The notes beneath the pieces are model-generated. The model was given only the letters and a program-made list of their open reading frames with translations, was not told where the DNA came from and did not search any database. From an uncultured Eubacteriales bacterium (GTDB lineage Bacteria > Bacillota > Clostridia > Oscillospirales > CAG-272): a stretch of DNA of 12,969 nucleotides. The translations under genes and the position numbers were made by a program. Below, in pieces: positions 12,742 to 12,969 of this stretch; the first letter of the stretch is position 1; each line of letters begins with the position of its first letter. The DNA is taken from assembly GCA_949286815.1 (NCBI GenBank), contig CASEEB010000059.1:1-12969 (forward strand), in the 5' to 3' direction.

Positions 12742-12969
12742 ATGAATAAGGTTAGACTCGGCATTATAGGTATGGGAAACATGGGAAGCGGACATTATTC
12801 CAATATAATAAACGGAAAATGTCCGGAGATTGAGGTGTGCGCGGTCGCCGATATCAATCCCGAAAGACTTGAATGGACAAAGAGCAAAAACGATGAGTTC
12901 CGGGCAAAAAATCCCGAGATTCCGGATGTGGCGCTTTTTTCGGACGCTTCCGAAATGCTTCACAGCGGA
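12742..12969 (+). CDS. Gfo/Idh/MocA-family oxidoreductase, cut by window edge
   Basis: The first 76 codons from ATG 12742 are present, with AAAGGA (12726-12731) upstream. 'VRLGIIGMGNMGSGHYSNI' (4-22) is the Rossmann beta-alpha-beta with GxGxxG (Gly10-Gly12-Gly15), and 'VCAVADINPERLE' (36-48) gives the second strand ending in Asp42, which usually selects NAD(H). The family oxidises sugar or inositol hydroxyls or reduces keto groups. With the ThuA-like gene and two TIM-barrel epimerases nearby, a ThuB-like or 3-keto-glycoside dehydrogenase role is possible but inferred. The catalytic EKP motif lies beyond the edge and cannot be checked. Confidence 0.85.
   Translation, partial: MNKVRLGIIGMGNMGSGHYSNIINGKCPEIEVCAVADINPERLEWTKSKNDEFRAKNPEIPDVALFSDASEMLHSG

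Noticed and set aside
1..12969. UGA-to-glycine recoding as a genome-wide code
   Set aside because: TGA terminates at least five other genes in the window, so a code change is not supported.
1..12969. Mobile element or CRISPR array
   Set aside because: No transposase, integrase, terminal inverted repeats with target duplications, or regularly spaced identical repeats were found.

Overview
The window looks like a chromosomal piece from a Bacillota bacterium, probably a clostridial lineage. The reasons are strong AGGAGG-type ribosome binding sites, TTGACA/TTGAAA-N17-TATAAT promoters, TTAACA-type Pho boxes phased at 11 bp, a tRNA with encoded CCA, an SDR-type mannonate oxidoreductase and a UPF0371/DUF1846 protein. 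TGA ends at least five genes here (glycosidase, Na/Pi gene, thuA-like, uxuA, second epimerase), so the standard code applies. No transposase, phage gene, integrase or CRISPR array was seen.

Layout. (1) 1-712, minus strand: the first 237 codons of an HprK-like P-loop kinase that runs off the left edge. A minus-strand promoter and a long leader hairpin precede it. (2) 713-1376: gene-free regulatory DNA. On the plus strand it carries a good promoter overlapped by the first of three GTATAC palindromes spaced 15 bp apart, then a fourth palindrome and a repeat-rich leader. (3) 1377-3107: a GH42-like (clan GH-A) glycosidase, best started at a TTG. (4) 3163-3356: promoter, tRNA-Gly(CCC) and terminator. 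(5) 3427-3981: a GNAT acetyltransferase. (6) 4060-5603: a DUF1846 protein with its own promoter. (7) 5604-7935: a hairpin, a Pho box, and a Na+/phosphate cotransporter with a C-terminal PhoU domain, cut by one in-frame TGA at 6651, then terminators. (8) 7992-12969: a sugar-acid block. A ThuA-like gene on the minus strand is divergent from uxuA - uxuB - TIM-barrel epimerase 1 - TIM-barrel epimerase 2 - Gfo/Idh/MocA dehydrogenase (cut by the right edge).

How the genes may work together. UxuA and the SDR enzyme are consecutive steps of glucuronate catabolism (fructuronate <-> mannonate -> 2-keto-3-deoxygluconate). The ThuA-like protein, two xylose-isomerase-like barrels and a Gfo/Idh/MocA dehydrogenase are the types of enzyme found in keto-sugar (3-keto-glycoside) pathways. 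The block may therefore process uronic-acid glycosides, with oxidative steps alongside the standard pathway; this is inference. The upstream glycosidase may belong to the same carbohydrate lifestyle but has separate control.

The most notable observations are the TGA at a glycine position of the Pho-regulated transporter, the phased GTATAC operators, the strand-consistent leader hairpin of the HprK-like gene, and the 13-bp perfect inverted repeat between the divergent thuA-like and uxuA promoters.
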